DNA of 13,311 nt from Actinomycetes bacterium (GTDB lineage: Bacteria > Actinomycetota > Actinomycetes > S36-B12 > UBA5976): the NCBI GenBank assembly GCA_021784375.1, contig JAJXSV010000043.1, positions 1 to 13,311 on the forward strand, given 5' to 3'. Below, piece after piece: positions 13,158 through 13,311 of the stretch. Numbering within the stretch: position 1 is the stretch's first letter; each line of letters opens with the position of its first letter. The notes under the pieces were generated by a model. That model had not been told where the DNA came from. It did not search any database and saw only the letters and a list, made by a program, of their open reading frames with translations. The position numbers and the translations under genes are program-made.

Positions 13158-13179
13158 GCGAATGTGCGGGAAGATTCGC
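13158..13179 (+). promoter_or_regulatory. Inverted repeat upstream of clpC
   Basis: GCGAAT (13158-13163) and ATTCGC (13174-13179) form a perfect 6-bp dyad with a 10-nt spacer, about 80 nt upstream of the clpC start. A short CACGC/GCGTG dyad also lies at 13114-13131. Either could be a control site for clpC. A weak -10 candidate TAGGCT lies at 13228-13233. The rest of 12938-13258 shows no gene I can support. Confidence 0.3.
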
Positions 13180-13258
13180 CCCCTACCGCTCGTTACTGCG
13201 GGCAGAACGGGTGTCGGTCCTGCGGATTAGGCTCCCTTGTACGAGGTTAGGAGTGGCG

Positions 13259-13311
13259 ATGTTCGAGCGGTTTACCGACCGGGCCCGACGTGTGGTGGTG
13301 CTTGCCCAGGA
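13259..13311 (+). CDS. clpC: ATP-dependent Clp protease ATPase subunit ClpC (5' fragment)
   Basis: Only the first 17 codons are present before the window ends. They read MFERFTDRARRVVVLAQ, the highly conserved opening of actinobacterial ClpC, at the start of its N-terminal Clp-N repeat domain. ClpC is the AAA+ unfoldase that feeds substrates to ClpP. The ATG has AGGAG 5 nt upstream. It diverges from xth, with about 320 nt between the two starts. Confidence 0.9.
   Translation, partial: MFERFTDRARRVVVLAQ

Noticed and set aside
1..13311. tRNA, rRNA, CRISPR array, transposase or prophage genes
   Set aside because: Looked for while reading both strands; no cloverleaf-like segment, regularly spaced repeats or recognisable transposase/integrase motif was seen.

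Overview
The window is GC-rich DNA from the chromosome of a member of the Actinomycetota. The evidence is the start of a typical actinobacterial clpC at the right edge, a DprE1-like oxidoreductase paired with a UbiA-type prenyltransferase (arabinan-precursor type) at the left edge, a FemAB-type peptidoglycan bridge enzyme, and several genes whose start codon lies 6 nt after a TAnnnT -10 box, as in leaderless actinobacterial transcripts. I cannot name a genus.

Layout. (1) 1-1336, minus strand: ubiA-like prenyltransferase followed by a 5' fragment of a dprE1-like FAD oxidoreductase, overlapping by 4 nt. (2) 1469-4898: the most unusual block. A 41-codon gene for a tiny secreted peptide (3009-3134, minus) is followed on the same strand by a c-di-GMP phosphodiesterase (EAL active, GGDEF degenerate). 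Both diverge from an XRE-HTH/TPR-type regulator (3226-4542, plus), which is followed by a small DUF3892-like gene. The 91-bp divergent promoter holds back-to-back promoters with a shared -35 zone and a CTAACTG...CAGTTAG dyad centred on it. The layout resembles Rgg/SHP-type or other RRNPP peptide-receptor circuits of Firmicutes, here joined to a c-di-GMP enzyme. (3) 4899-4991: convergent intergenic region with two hairpins, the first bracketed by 9-bp direct repeats. (4) 4992-8506: a VOC-family dioxygenase-like protein (minus), an EVE-like/HNH endonuclease (plus), an ADP-ribosylglycohydrolase (plus) and an SDR oxidoreductase (minus). (5) 8633-12937, minus: exodeoxyribonuclease III overlapping a FemAB-family aminoacyltransferase, then a large intergenic hairpin, an atypical SDR epimerase-like protein and an alanine-racemase-like PLP protein that lacks the usual catalytic tyrosine motif. 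(6) 12938-13311: intergenic region and the first 17 codons of clpC (plus).

How the genes may work together. The left and right parts are cell-envelope and housekeeping genes (arabinan precursor synthesis, peptidoglycan bridge, DNA repair, protease chaperone). The middle holds accessory-type functions: a putative peptide-signalling/c-di-GMP module and a putative modification-dependent nuclease beside an ADP-ribose hydrolase. No tRNA, rRNA, CRISPR array or complete transposase was seen.
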